NCBI GenBank assembly: GCA_964017155.1
Contig: OZ024854.1
Coordinates: 21,479,869-21,543,868 of the forward strand
DNA: 64,000 nucleotides
Reading direction: 5' to 3'
Source: Oasisia sp. SBJ-2009
Taxonomy: Eukaryota > Annelida > Polychaeta > Sabellida > Siboglinidae
Shown here: one piece after another, positions 1-12,015 of the stretch
How positions within the stretch are numbered: position 1 is the first letter of the stretch
How the letters are laid out: each line of letters starts with the position of its first letter
The notes under the pieces: model-generated
Databases searched by the model: none
Told to the model about the DNA's origin: nothing
What the model saw: only the letters and a program-made list of their open reading frames with translations
Program-made: the position numbers and the translations under genes

Positions 1-3
1 GTA

Positions 4-88
<85 letters not shown>

Positions 89-160
89 GTGCATGTGTAT
101 GTGTGTGTTTGTGTGTGTTTGTGTGTGTGTTTGTGGTGTGCGTGTACTTATCATCAGCGC
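1..160. repeat. (GTATGT)n / (GT)n microsatellite
   Basis: A hexamer GTATGT array grades into TG and TTTG dinucleotide-like sequence. It is cut by the left edge of the window, so its full length is unknown. The open frames over it are only the repeat read as codons. Confidence 0.95.
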
Positions 161-562
161 ACAATAAGCTCCAGTTTATATTATCAATAGGGTGGAATAC
201 GGTAAAGGTCTAATAATCCTCGTAAATTGTAAATATATCTTGATTCGTAGAAGAGAACAGTTATCATTATTCAATTCTAACTAATTGATTTATAGTACAT
301 TATATGTATAACGTGACACGAAAATACGTTGTCGGTCCACATGTCAGTGAGAACTTGTCCATGACACATACAAGAACGTGCGTTATCTACTTCTACTGGT
401 GCGTGATTAAGTAGGCGCAGACATAACTATTCTTCTACTGGTGCATGATTGACGTAGGCGCCGTACGAACTTTCTGCTCTCAGTTTGTTTCTCACAGGTC
501 AGTGGTTTCAGGGCAAAGACTATCACTGTGACCTTGCGTGTTTCACTGTTTCTCTCGTAAAG
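161..562. other. intergenic, nothing recognised
   Basis: Ordinary mixed sequence with no convincing open frame. A short motif (tctactggtgcgtgatta / tctactggtgcatgattg) is repeated twice near 391-450. Confidence 0.5.
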
Positions 563-898
563 TGCAATGGCTCAGGGGTAGAGTTTAGGACTCTCGACTA
601 CGAGAATCCGGATTCGATTCCTGGCTGCGGTGTTAAAAGCTTGGGCAAGTGTTTTCACTCTACATTGTTCCAGTTCACACAGCTGAATAAATGAGTACAT
701 GGCTATAGACAGTGGTGGATAGGTGCACGAGCAGCCTTCGCGCATTAATGATAGCATATGGCGGGATGCTTCCCAGAGAAGCCGAGATGGTTTCTGAGTG
801 AACAGATATGTCAGGGAAGTAAAGTGTAAAGCGCTCTGAACGGTCCTTAGGACTGGATAATGCACTATAAAAGAACTTGCCTTTACTTGCCTTTACCT
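563..898 (+). mobile_element. tRNA-derived SINE, near full length (family S)
   Basis: The head looks like a tRNA: a box-A-like stretch tggctcaggggtagag near 569 and a box-B-like ggattcgattcc near 610. The body contains a stretch ending cagctgaataaatgagtacatgg. The 3' tail has aaagcgctctgaac and tgcactataaaagaactt, followed by a short repeated ttacttgcc tail at about 877-898. Four other partial copies occur in the window (10512, 22027, 31001, 40788). This is the only copy that joins head, body and tail. Naming the family would need a repeat library. Confidence 0.75.
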
Positions 899-2640
899 CG
901 CGGTGATCAAAGTTCACTTTTACTGCTGACCTAGGACCCGATATCAGGAACCAACGGCATGTGACCATGTTGCGTCAGATATATGGGATAGACATTATTT
1001 GTGGAGTGGTTTGCAAACAAATACAAAGCCAGGTTGAACAACGTATATAAAGAATATGGCAAAGTTAGGTATTAAATGATCGTCTAGTAAAGCAGCAATG
1101 AAAAAACATGATACGAAGCTCCGGTAGTGGTATTGTACCGTATGTTATGTAAAAATGCATGTCAGACGTTTCAACTAGGATTCAGATTAACCCAAGACAC
1201 TGCGATGCCCACTCAAAGAAACACTAACTTCTGACAGGGTCTCTCCATGTACGTCAAAGAATGTGTTCGTTTTCTTCTCACGTAAGTTATATTGTACCCA
1301 ACGGCGAGTTTCACGATGTACAACAGTTAGTCCTGGCTCTGCCATAATACCCCGTAAAAATGTTGAGGTAAACGCAATTTTTCTTTTGATTTGCATTCTA
1401 CATATCATGTCTTTCAACAGTCCAGGAGGTGGTTTTTGAAAATCCGTGGCATAAGGTCACTGGAGCGTGAAATCCAAAATGGCCGCCGCTGACCAGGTTT
1501 TCATCTATAACTTTGGATCTAGAAGGGCTAGAAAGCCAAACTTGGTATCAATTCCGCCTAAAATTAACATTCCCGACACGCCTGACCTATCCAATTTACG
1601 ATTTGACGCCATACTTGATGATAAATCCAACATGGCCGCTCATCCACGACGACTGTCGACTGCAGACATACATACAACAAACCGTAACTCTGGATCGAAA
1701 TGAGATAGAAACTGGATTGTTGTGTCCCTCTTGATAACTGTAATAATCCACAATCAAATACATATTATTTCATGACTTTTCAGATTGACCATATAGGTCA
1801 AAGGTCACGTTAATAGGTTAAAATCAACATTTAAACCCATATCGGGTCACGAAACGTGATATAACTGACATATACATGAGCTAGGTCTTATCTCAGTTGA
1901 TATCATCTCTGCTGAGATAAAGTCAAATAGACGAGAGTATTAACTTGTTGTAGTTACAACTAAGTGCTATGCCACGATCAAAGGTCAAATGTGCCTGAAC
2001 ATATGCACAAATCGTATCCTCTTTTTAATATAGAAAACCAAGACTTGAAAGTGATGTTCAATTCATGATATCTGATATTGGTCACACTGTTTATTTTAAC
2101 AAATTATGACAAACAAAAACTAGTGTAACCTCTCAAGTAATTTATTACAATAAGCACCTGTTATGTACTGTATATCTAGCTAGTATGTACACGTACAACA
2201 CACTTTCCATCCCACATTTAGCTAACAACGATTCTGACAGTTTCGAACTTGTGATTTGTGGCAATAAATGACACACATCACTACAACTTTTTCTGCACGG
2301 GCACTGTACATTACCACATTTGCATATGGATAGCATATTAGTAGACATGGAGCTATGACATGTTAACGTCACTTTCCCAACCATTCTGAGAAAACCCCAG
2401 GCGCCTTCCTTCACTGGCTATAACCCCTAAAAACAATATAATACTACGGTGATGCGTCTACGTACAATACTCGATGCGGGGGCATTTTGGTTATGGCATT
2501 GGGGACAGAGACACTGGTGTGGACCTGGAGATGCAACTGATCAAACGTCTTGGCCTATGGCTTAGATCTTGCACCCGCCCAACCCAGTAAGAGGTACTCT
2601 TCCACTTGCGCGATCACCGTTTCCGGTAACACGGGGTTTA
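899..2640. other. intergenic, no gene recognised
   Basis: No open frame here has the look of a coding exon. Around 1440-1860 there are words such as aaaatggccgcc and caaaggtca that resemble the tandem repeat at 15704-16145, so this may be a diverged relative. Nothing else is supported. Confidence 0.4.
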
Positions 2641-3652
2641 ACAAGGGTTTAACAAGTTGCCGTCCAGAACCAAGCTCCATACGGCATGTGATCAAGGAAG
2701 CCTATGGCTTATCGAGTGTTCATTAAAAAAAATTAAATATACAATATTATAAAATACACTAAAATGCTGCTAATTAAAATGCGTTGTCTCTAAAAATACA
2801 TAAGTAAAATAAAATGTATACGTTGTCTCTAAAAAAATATACAAGTAAAATAAATAAATACATAGAATATCCTATACTAACACCATTTTTAATAATAATA
2901 AATTAATTAAAATAATTATATGAATAAATAAATTAATCAGTATTAAAATAATTTCTAAAACATTTAAATGTTCAACCTAGGTATAGCCCGCCCTTGCCAG
3001 ATAATTGTCAATTTTATTTTTAAACATATTTACACTGCTGGCATTTACACAATCATGACGCAATCGCTGCCTTATTACCCTTATTACCCTTGTTACACTA
3101 TCATCTTTTAGTTTGAAAAAAACGTTGCTATCAATATCTTCATATCCATTCAATATCTTAAAAACTTCTATTAGGTCTCCTCTTAATCTTCTAGTTTCTA
3201 ATGTTGTCAATCTACATTCTAACAGGCGTTTTTCATAGGATTAATGTTTAAGTTCTGGAATTAGTTTAGTAGTGTGGCCTAACTATTGCCTTGTACAATG
3301 GTATTATTAAAGTCTTATCCATATATGTGATGTTTCTTCTAATTAATCCTAAAATTTGATTTCCTTTTGCAGCAGAAAGTCCACATTGCTCTGAAACTGT
3401 CATGTCGGCACTAACTGTAACAGTATTCTTTGCTCACATTACCATGTCCAATGTGGATGCATTTACATTTACCAAAATTAAATAACATCTGCCATTTTTC
3501 AGACCATTTTACTAACTTGGTTAGATCATCTTGTAAAGTTTCTTTATCTGTATCAGTTTTTACAGTTCTGAACACTTTTGTGTCGTCTGCAAATTTATGT
3601 ACTTTACTTGATAAGTCATCATCCAAATCATTTATAAATAATTTCCTTAAGT
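2641..3652 (-). mobile_element. 5'-truncated non-LTR retrotransposon (CR1/Jockey-like), copy A
   Basis: Minus-strand frames at 2977-3210 and 3411-3626 encode reverse-transcriptase and C-terminal pieces. The RT catalytic motif appears as KFADDTKVF, followed by the LVKWSEKWQMLFN helix and later TTLETRRLRGDLIEVFKILNG. The frame is broken between them, and the element stops just upstream of the FADD motif, so most of the RT is missing. Three other copies of this family lie at 36880, 39004 and 46736, all in the same orientation. The element is dead. Confidence 0.8.
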
Positions 3653-4268
3653 AATTTAGGTGTTATTCGGTAGCTCTGCTCTATCGTCAAACTCAGTCAG
3701 ATAGACAATGGGACTGCATTGCATCGCTGCATGCTAGGCGCATGACTGTGTCTGTGTCATTTAACATAACGACTAAACGTTGGCAGCCATGTTGGACTGC
3801 CCAGATGGCATGAGGCCCGATCCTTTGATCTGCATCTTTCAATAATGCAGGTTCTGGAATCACTATTGGCTCTGTTGACTCTGTATTGTAGAGGGGAGCT
3901 GGAACTTGTTCTTGATTTTAATGGTTTACTATACCATGACACTCAACACTACCGATACTACAGAAAGACTGACCAACCACTATTTTCTGAATCAGTTGCA
4001 GCAAGTGATACTTTTTTCTCCGATGATACCCAACATTTCTCGATATGCGTTGTGGACTCATCCGGGATAGAGCTCTCCTGAGACGATACTGCTATCACGA
4101 CGAATCATCAATGTAGCTATCACAAATAACCTGGAGGGCTTCGCAAGAGGAATACAACTATCCCACCTATAGGACTTCGCTTACAACTCGACCGAGATGG
4201 TCGAAGCATGATAGGTTGTGGTACTGCCAAACCTTTGGCATAAATTCCAGTCGTCAGACAATGCAGAA
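3653..4268. other. intergenic, nothing recognised
   Basis: No supported gene, RNA or repeat was seen. Confidence 0.4.
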
Positions 4269-5784
4269 CTACGTTATAATTATATTCCAACACCAACATA
4301 ATCGATGAGATATGCCTCCAATTGAGCCACGTGTGACAGAGGTAAAGTCGCCATCAAACAGGTGGCTGGTGAGGAGGTGGTCGTCATGCGAGAAGACTCC
4401 CGCGAATGTTATTCCACGTACTCGAGCAATCTCAATGTCCCGCTCGGCAGATCCGAGCAGTTTAGGTATGGTGGTGTAGGATTCTCTATTAGATTTGGTG
4501 TCAATTACCGCCAATACAATGCCATGCCATGCCATGCCATGCCATGCCATGCCATGCCATGCCATGCCATGCCATGCCATGCCATGCCATGCCATGCCAT
4601 GCCATGCCATGCCATGCCATGCCATGCCATGCCATGCCATGCCATGCCATGCCATGCCATGCCATGCCATGCCATGCCATGCCATGCCATGCCATGCCAT
4701 GCCATGCCATGCCATGCCATGCCATGCCATGCCATGCCATGCCATGCCATGCCATGCCATGCCATGCCATGCCATGCCATGCCATGCCATGCCATGCCAT
4801 GCCATGCCATGCCATGCCATGCCATGCCATGCCATGCCATGCCATGCCATGCCATGCCATGCCATGCCATGCCATGCCATGCCATGCCATGCCATGCCAT
4901 GCCATGCCATGCCATGCCATGCCATGCCATGCCATGCCATGCCATGCCATGCCATGCCATGCCATGCCATGCCATGCCATGCCATGCCATGCCATGCCAT
5001 GCCATGCCATGCCATGCCATGCCATGCCATGCCATGCCATGCCATGCCATGCCATGCCATGCCATGCCATGCCATGCCATGCCATGCCATGCCATGCCAT
5101 GCCATGCCATGCCATGCCATGCCATGCCATGCCATGCCATGCCATGCCATGCCATGCCATGCAATGCAATGCAATGCAATGCAATGCAATGCAATGCAAT
5201 GCAATGCAATGCAATGCAATGCAATGCAATGCAATGCAATGCAATGCAATGCAATGCAATGCAATGCAATGCAATGCAATGCAATGCAATGCAATGCAAT
5301 GCAATACAATACAATACAATGCAATGCAATACAATACAATACAATACAATACAATACAATACAATACAATAAGTATCACACTTCGGCAGGTAACGCCTGT
5401 GTATTGTTACTGGAAGCTTCTTTTTCTTAAAAAGCAGCTCTCTCGTCTGTATCTTCTCTCCATTCTCGAACACATCCAATCTGACGCCAGAGGCTTTGAT
5501 AATGAAGGGATTTGCTACAGCTCGCACAAAGTCAAGAAGACGGGAGACTTTGGCATAACAATAACGGCCTTGATGTTCCTGAGTTCCCGGTACTCATTTG
5601 TGAGCTTACGGCAGTTGTTCTGTATGAGCAGGATGTCGTCAGAGATCAGCTCACTCTCCACAACAACTGCGAACAGTCGTGACTGGCCGATGACGCCTCC
5701 CTGGCTCTTTGATGACCGCTGGATGGACTGCTCCAACTTTACATCTAATTCGACATAGTTGAAGTTGTCACTGCGGTCTTGCAC
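4269..5784 (-). pseudogene. possible decayed minus-strand ORF split by the pentamer array
   Basis: On the minus strand the left flank (about 4270-4505) reads as an open stretch containing ARVRGITFAGVFSHDDHLL. The right flank (about 5430-5784) reads ELDVKLEQSIQRSSKSQGGV and continues through one stop. Both look like protein rather than random sequence. The right part reminds me, from memory only, of the same transposon-like ORF family as 34861-36239. The two halves are separated by 850 bp of simple repeat. A chance ORF cannot be excluded. Confidence 0.25.
4521..5370. repeat. 850-bp pentanucleotide array in three blocks
   Basis: An uninterrupted 5-bp period. GCCAT x128 (4521-5160) is followed by GCAAT x29 (5161-5305), then mixed ACAAT with two GCAAT (5306-5370). 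Neighbouring blocks differ by one base per unit. ACAAT also occurs just left of the array (4516-4520). The six long open frames here are the repeat read as codons and are not genes. Confidence 0.98.
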
Positions 5785-6580
5785 TACACGTATAGGGTTC
5801 TGAGTCTTCCGCCTCTAACAACTGAGGTTTCCTAACGTAAAACGACCCCTAGCAATTGACTCCATCGAACTCCTGAATAATTATCGCAACATATTTGCAT
5901 GCAGGATACATGTAATGGCCACCACCATCTCTCCCGATCTGAGATGGTGATATACGTGATATATGCTTCCGGATCAGCTACACGGCAAGTTTTATGATGC
6001 TCGTCACGGTTGCCTGTTCTTAACAGTAAGCAAGCAAACTTAGCAAGCAAACTCCGTCCCGTGTTACGTGGGATGACAATATTTGTCCCGATGTCGCTCG
6101 CCCTAGATTTATTCATTATGCAACGAACCGTATAGCTGTAAGGACTAGGGCATAGCTACCCGGTGTGAAAAAAAGCTAGGTCACCTGTCATCCAACTCTC
6201 GCCGGGCTCAATAGGTGACATTGCATGTGTAGGTCGCATTTGTAGCTCGGCAATCACAGCTGCCACTAACCAACCAGACAACTCGATAGTACAACGCGTG
6301 CAGTGCTATCGAGAACACAGACAGACATACCTCTCGGTGACGACAAATGCATTACCAGAAACAACACGGACGAACTGAACGAAACCAGTAAGTGTACTGT
6401 GTATTGTATCTTGCTGTCACGATATTGTTTTCATCGACGTATCGCACGTTGTAAACTGGTCAGTTGTAAACTGTTCATCATACTAGGATATTTGTCCGCG
6501 GACCAATCTCGTGGCAGCCTCCACTTCTCACCCGTGTTTCGCATACTTTGTGTGATGTTTATACCGGTTGTTACGGTTAA
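5785..6580. other. intergenic, nothing recognised
   Basis: No supported gene or repeat. Confidence 0.4.
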
Positions 6581-7121
6581 GCCGTTAACTCACTAAGCCG
6601 GCCGGTCGGCCGATTGTGCATCGGCCGGACGTCGTGGGGCATCGGCCGGGCATCGGCTATGTGAGTTCCAAAACTCGTGGCATCGGCCGGGCGTCGTGCG
6701 TCGAGCCGATGCCCGCATGACGTCGGCCGGCGGTATCAATGTTTGATATTGCCGGCCGGTCGACGCCTACCCGACGCCCAGCCGGAAGATCCGCTGAGGC
6801 AACAAAAATCGGCATGAATTCATCCTCTGAGTCCGCCATGATGAACTTTTGGATGTAGGTCCCCTGGGCGAGCATATTGAATACCTTTACGGACAAAAAA
6901 TCTAACTAATTTGAATTTAAATTAATAGCGCTTAAATTATGAAATTGGCGGCTGGCCGCCGGCTGTGTGTGTTCGACAAATCGTAGCATCGGGCGGGCAA
7001 CGGCCGGCCGGCCGGTTCTGTGAGTTCCAAAATGACCAAACCGGCCGACGGCCCGATGTTCCCACGACGCCCGGCCGATTTCATTTTTCGTTTGTCGGCC
7101 GGCCGGTTCAGTGAGTTACCG
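6581..7121. mobile_element. CGGCCG-rich MITE-like element
   Basis: The ends form an imperfect terminal inverted repeat. The left end reads taactcactaagccggccggtc (about 6586) and the right end is its inverse, ggccggccggttcagtgagtta (about 7096-7118). Several internal cggccgg words and two internal gtgagttccaaaa words repeat the end motif. The interior holds a short minus-strand frame that includes MADSEDEFMPIFVAS; no transposase motif was seen. The target duplication is uncertain, perhaps TTA. Probably a non-autonomous DNA transposon. Confidence 0.55.
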
Positions 7122-7965
7122 CCTTTAGTCAAACGAACGTCGTTTCAACGTAAATGCTAGTGGTGTAACTTTGTTGCACTGAGGGTTTGAAACGTTGATA
7201 TATTAGTTACTACAGTGACGCCCATATTACTGGAGGCCGCACTGACATGTTTTATAGGTGTCTCTGCCTTTGTTAATCATGTTGGTGCCGCCAGCGTGCT
7301 GATCTATTATATTGTTATGCAAAGTAGCAGACTCGTAATTACCTGAATTATATTTACACTTACCCTAATTTTACTTGCATGATATTACTAAGAAACCTGA
7401 TTTAATGACACGCCTCTTTTGATGGATGCGGAAGGCATGTTTCTAGGCGCACGACAAGTGTTGTTACAACATAGTTATTTAACTGATGTGACTAATATGA
7501 TCCGTTTTTAATGGGAACTGTAGTAGTTTACTGCTGTTCCCAACACCAACTTGCGTTTACCAGGGTAATGTTTTTAATTTATTGCGTCAGTGTGTATATT
7601 TCAGAAGGTCGTTCTGACATGTTTTATGTGGGCCTGCCTTTATTGATCGTGTTTCTATCGTCTCTCTGCAGGTCTATTTCACAGTTGTACAAAAGGAGAA
7701 GGGATGTTTACTGTTAGGGATGATCATGATGTTGAACGCAGCTAGAAATATTATGTTTATGTAAAATGCTACTCGACTAATACAACTAAATAACTATGGA
7801 ATAATTACCTTTGCACTTGAGCTACACGAGTAACTCGCGTAGCCCGAGGGCTACCCGAGTCCCAATCGAACAGCCGAGATCACTCGAGCACGTGACCATT
7901 TTTGACTTAGATTAGCTACTCGAGGCGATAGCGAGTTTTACTGGATTCACTCGAGTAACTGACGT
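7122..7965. other. intergenic, nothing coding recognised
   Basis: Short palindromic words (acgagtaactcgcgt near 7828, and again gcgagtaactcgag near 8318) suggest another small inverted-repeat element spanning about 7820-8340, but the arms could not be aligned convincingly. Confidence 0.35.
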
Positions 7966-8067
7966 CATTAGCAGTAACAGCCTACAAGGAACGTAGGCCC
8001 CTACTGCATAAACATTCATTAGCAGTAACAGCCTACAAGGAACGTAGGCCCCTACTGCATAAACATT
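7966..8067. repeat. 51-bp direct duplication
   Basis: Two adjacent, apparently identical copies beginning cattagcagtaacagcctac. The first starts at 7966 and the second at 8017. Confidence 0.9.
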
Positions 8068-8459
8068 AATTAAACATTATATGACACAATCATTTAAATA
8101 TGGATTAAAGTAACCTTATTCTATTAATTATAATTTAAAACCAAGAAGATGAACGTCACAATTTACACACTAAACAACATATTACTATATTTTATTTATT
8201 TACATAAGGGGTTTATGTCCGTGATCACGAACTTATCATCGGTGTTCAGTTGGATTACGCGCATAGTACTGCGCGCGCAGTGTTTATAATCATAAACCGG
8301 ATACCACGTTGGGGTTACGCGAGTAACTCGAGTAGCGCAATCGAAGTCGGCCCTAGTGTCTCTGTACTCAACACCACAGTTTGATATTTACTAGATATAA
8401 CGCTTAATGTCAGTCAGGATTGAGGATATAACGATATCATGGAAGCAAAACGTGGTTTG

Positions 8460-8764
8460 TCGGTCGGTCGGTCGGTCGGTCGGTCGGTCGGTCGGTCGGT
8501 CGGTCGGTCGGTCGGTCGGTCGGTCGGTCGGTCGGTCGGTCGGTCGGTCGGTCGGTCGGTCGGTCGGTCGGTCGGTCGGTCGGTCGGTCGGTCGGTCGGT
8601 CGGTCGGTCGGTCGGTCGGTCGGTCGGTCGGTCGGTCGGTCGGTCGGTCGGTCGGTCGGTCGGTCGGTCGGTCGGTCGGTCGGTCGGTCGGTCGGTCGGT
8701 CGGTCGGTCGGTCGGTCGGTCGGTCGGTCGGTCGGTCGGTCGGTCGGTCGGTCGGTCGGTCGGT
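8460..8764. repeat. (TCGG)n tetranucleotide array, ~76 copies
   Basis: A perfect 4-bp period over about 305 bp. Read in frame it gives VGRS or PTDR repeats, which are not proteins. Confidence 0.98.
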
Positions 8765-8811
8765 CTGTATATCCCATCCATTTCTTTCGCTCTGTGTATC
8801 TGTGTCTCTCC

Positions 8812-9336
8812 GTCTCCCCGTCTCCCCGTCTCCCCGTCTCCCCGTCTGCCCGTCTGCCCGCCTCCCCGTCTCCCCGTCTCCCCGTCTCCCCGTCTCCCCG
8901 TCTCCCGGTCTCCCCGTCTCCCCGTCTCCCCGTCTCCCCGTCTCCCCGTCTCCCCGTCTCCCCGTCTCCCCGTCTCCCCGTCTCCCCGTCTCCCCGTCTC
9001 CCCGTCTCCCCGTCTCCCCGTCTGCCCGCCTCCCCGTCTCCCCGTCTCCCCGTCTCCCCGTCTCCCCGTCTCCCCGTCTCCCCGTCTCCCCGTCTCCCCG
9101 TCTGCCCGCCTCCCCGTCTCCCCGTGTCCCCGTGTCCCCGTCTCCCCGTCTCCCCGTCTCCCCGTCTCCCCGTCTCCCCGTCTCCCCGTCTCCCCGTCTC
9201 CCCGTCTCCCCGTCTCCCCGTCTCCCCGTCTCCCCGTCTCCCCGTCTCCCCGTCTCCCCGTCTCCCCGTCTCCCCGTCTCCCCGTCTCCCCGTCTCCCCG
9301 TCTCCCCGTCTCCCCGTCTCCCCGTCTCCCCGTCTC
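8812..9336. repeat. (GTCTCCCC)n octanucleotide array, ~65 copies
   Basis: An 8-bp period with a few interspersed variants (tctgcccgcctcccc, cccgtgt, cccggtct). The variant cluster tctgcccgcctcccc recurs at about 8845, 9021 and 9101, which suggests duplication of longer blocks inside the array. Confidence 0.95.
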
Positions 9337-9463
9337 TCCATCCCCGTCCCACGTTTCAATTCTGGAATAACAGTAACAATGTAAGGCATAACATATGTTT
9401 AAATTATGAATTGCAACATGACATGCATGTCTGCAGTCGTTGTCCTGTGCGTTATCATTGCCG

Positions 9464-9464
<1 letters not shown>

Positions 9465-9508
<44 letters not shown>
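9465..9508. repeat. (TA)n
   Basis: About 22 TA units abutting the next array without a spacer. Confidence 0.95.
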
Positions 9509-9509
<1 letters not shown>

Positions 9510-9878
9510 GCCACGCCACGCCACGCCACGCCACGCCACGCCACGCCACGCCACGCCACGCCACGCCACGCCACGCCACGCCACGCCACGCCACGCCACG
9601 CCACGCCACGCCACGCCACGCCACGCCACGCCACGCCACGCCACGCCACGCCACGCCACGCCACGCCACGCCACGCCACGCCACGCCACGCCACGCCACG
9701 CCACGCCACGCCACGCCACGCCACGCCACGCCACGCCACGCCACGCCACGCCACGCCACGCCACGCCACGCCACGCCACGCCACGCCACGCCACGCCACG
9801 CCACGCCACGCCACGCCACGCCACGCCACGCCACGCCACGCCACGCCACGCCACGCCACGCCACGCCACGCCACGCCA
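9509..9878. repeat. (CGCCA)n pentamer array, 74 copies
   Basis: A perfect 5-bp period over 370 bp. It begins immediately after the TA run. Confidence 0.98.
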
Positions 9879-10124
9879 CTCGATCGAACGCATCTTCTAG
9901 AAGGCCAACTTCAAACCCACCAATTCCCAAACCATGACCATTTGCCACGCCTCTCTTTGCGGGAGTTACGCCGCTTTAGTACTTCAAAGGTATTACAGAA
10001 CGACGTATCATCCAATGAATGATACCAAAATAACGAAATGGAACTTAGCAAAGCAGGTGGCTCCCCGGCGCACAGCAAGCTTTCGCCAAAGAGCTGCGTA
10101 AACAAACTGGTCACGCAAATTCAA

Positions 10125-10397
<273 letters not shown>

Positions 10398-10511
10398 CGA
10401 CTTGATGTACCGCTGGTTGCCAAATATTAGCTGAGATAATATGCCACTGTCGATTACCCAGGAGATGCCCCAGAATAGTATATTCATATTGAGGAAAAAG
10501 AAAAAAGTAGA

Positions 10512-10729
10512 TGTAAGTTCTTATATAGCGCAGTATCCAATCTTCAGGATTGCTCAAAGCGCTTTACACTTTACTTCCCTGACAGACCTGTTCAATCAGA
10601 CACCATCTCGGCTTCTCTGGGAAGCATCCAGCCATATACTACAATTAATGAGCGAAGGCTGCTCGTACACATATCCACCACTGTCTATAGCCAGGTACTC
10701 ATTTATACAGCTGAGTGAACTGGAGCAAA
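10512..10729 (-). mobile_element. SINE family S, 5'-truncated copy
   Basis: Minus-strand copy. It contains the inverse of the tail (agttcttatatagcgcag, then gctcaaagcgctttacac) and of the body (cagctgagtgaactggagca). The tRNA-like head is missing. Confidence 0.75.
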
Positions 10730-11710
10730 ATGTTATTATTGTAGTTTTTCCGCGCATAGTACTATAATATCAATATTATAAACAACCATTTATCGTGATA
10801 CCACCAATTCTGGTGAGGCACAACGGAAACTCAGGCATCCATATTTATCAAACATTTCCATCCATGCTTTGTGGAAGATGAATAACAACAACTTTAACAT
10901 AAATAGTGAGGGATGTAAAACTCCTGAATTTATTACACATAACCATAAATAAACAGGAAGTGTAGGCGCAACATACGGTGGGCACATACAGACATGACAT
11001 CAGCATATGTGAGGCTAATAATAACATATGTTATTTAAAAATTATAAATACAAGTGCCCATTTGAAGAAAAAATTATTGTCTTCAAAATAATATTAAATG
11101 TTATTTGTGTACATATGAACGCCCGTGTATAACTGTTAAATTGGTATGACATAGCTTTGGAAAAGTGGCGCTGCTGCGTAGTTATCGTAGACAACCAGCA
11201 GAGGACGCTGTTGCATGCCGGCTTCACTAGAACAGTGAAGTGGTACCTTGTTTCGTCTATTCTTTTTGGCCCCAACCCAGCTCAGAAACCACGAAAATTG
11301 TGTCGTATGGTGGCGCCATGTAGTGGATATGTTTGAAAAGACATTAGAAATCATTGGTCGTAGGAATAGTATTCATCTTTAGGTTAAAATAACTGAGGAA
11401 CAAACAGGACATTATTACAGGTGTGACTTGATGCACTGTAGATACGTTTAATTGTCATTGTTCACATTCTTTACATACCTACCTGGGTCACCATGTCGTT
11501 GTCGTGAAATCGTTCGACGCGCTGAGTAAACACGACTTCCTCATGAAAAAAGGAGTCTTCATTCGCGCTTAACAGTGGCACCATTCTTATGACACAGCCA
11601 AATAGCCGTGTTTGTGCAAAGGTAACGAATTGCTGTTGTTACCGACAGCCAAATTCATCATAGGCCGGACGCACATTCGGCTAACTTGCATTTAAACAGC
11701 ATTGGCCGAA
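10730..11710. other. intergenic, nothing recognised
   Basis: No supported gene or repeat. Confidence 0.4.
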
Positions 11711-11849
11711 ATGCACGTTTTTGCTTGCGCGTGCGTCCGTGCGTGCATGCGTGCGTGGGTGCGGGCGTGCGTGAGTGTGTGTGTGTGTGTGTGTGTTGGT
11801 GTGTGTGTATTTGTTTGTATGTATGTTTGTATGTATGTATGTATGTATG

Positions 11850-11900
<51 letters not shown>

Positions 11901-11910
11901 GTGTGTGTGT

Positions 11911-11975
<65 letters not shown>

Positions 11976-12015
11976 TGTTTGTGTTTGTGTGTGTATGTGT
12001 GTGTATGTTTGTGGC
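11711..12015. repeat. compound (GCGT)/(GT)/(TATG)/(TA)/(TG) microsatellite
   Basis: Blocks run in order: GCGT-rich, GT, TATG, TA (about 11855-11890), then GT with TTTGTG variants. Confidence 0.95.

Noticed and set aside
8391..10022. Long frames of 300-527 codons through the arrays
   Set aside because: 4-, 5- and 8-bp repeats read as codons; not proteins.
9406..10114. Possible signal-peptide protein ending in His-Ala-Thr-Pro repeats
   Set aside because: The frame consists of the TA and CGCCA arrays; the flanks are non-coding in character.
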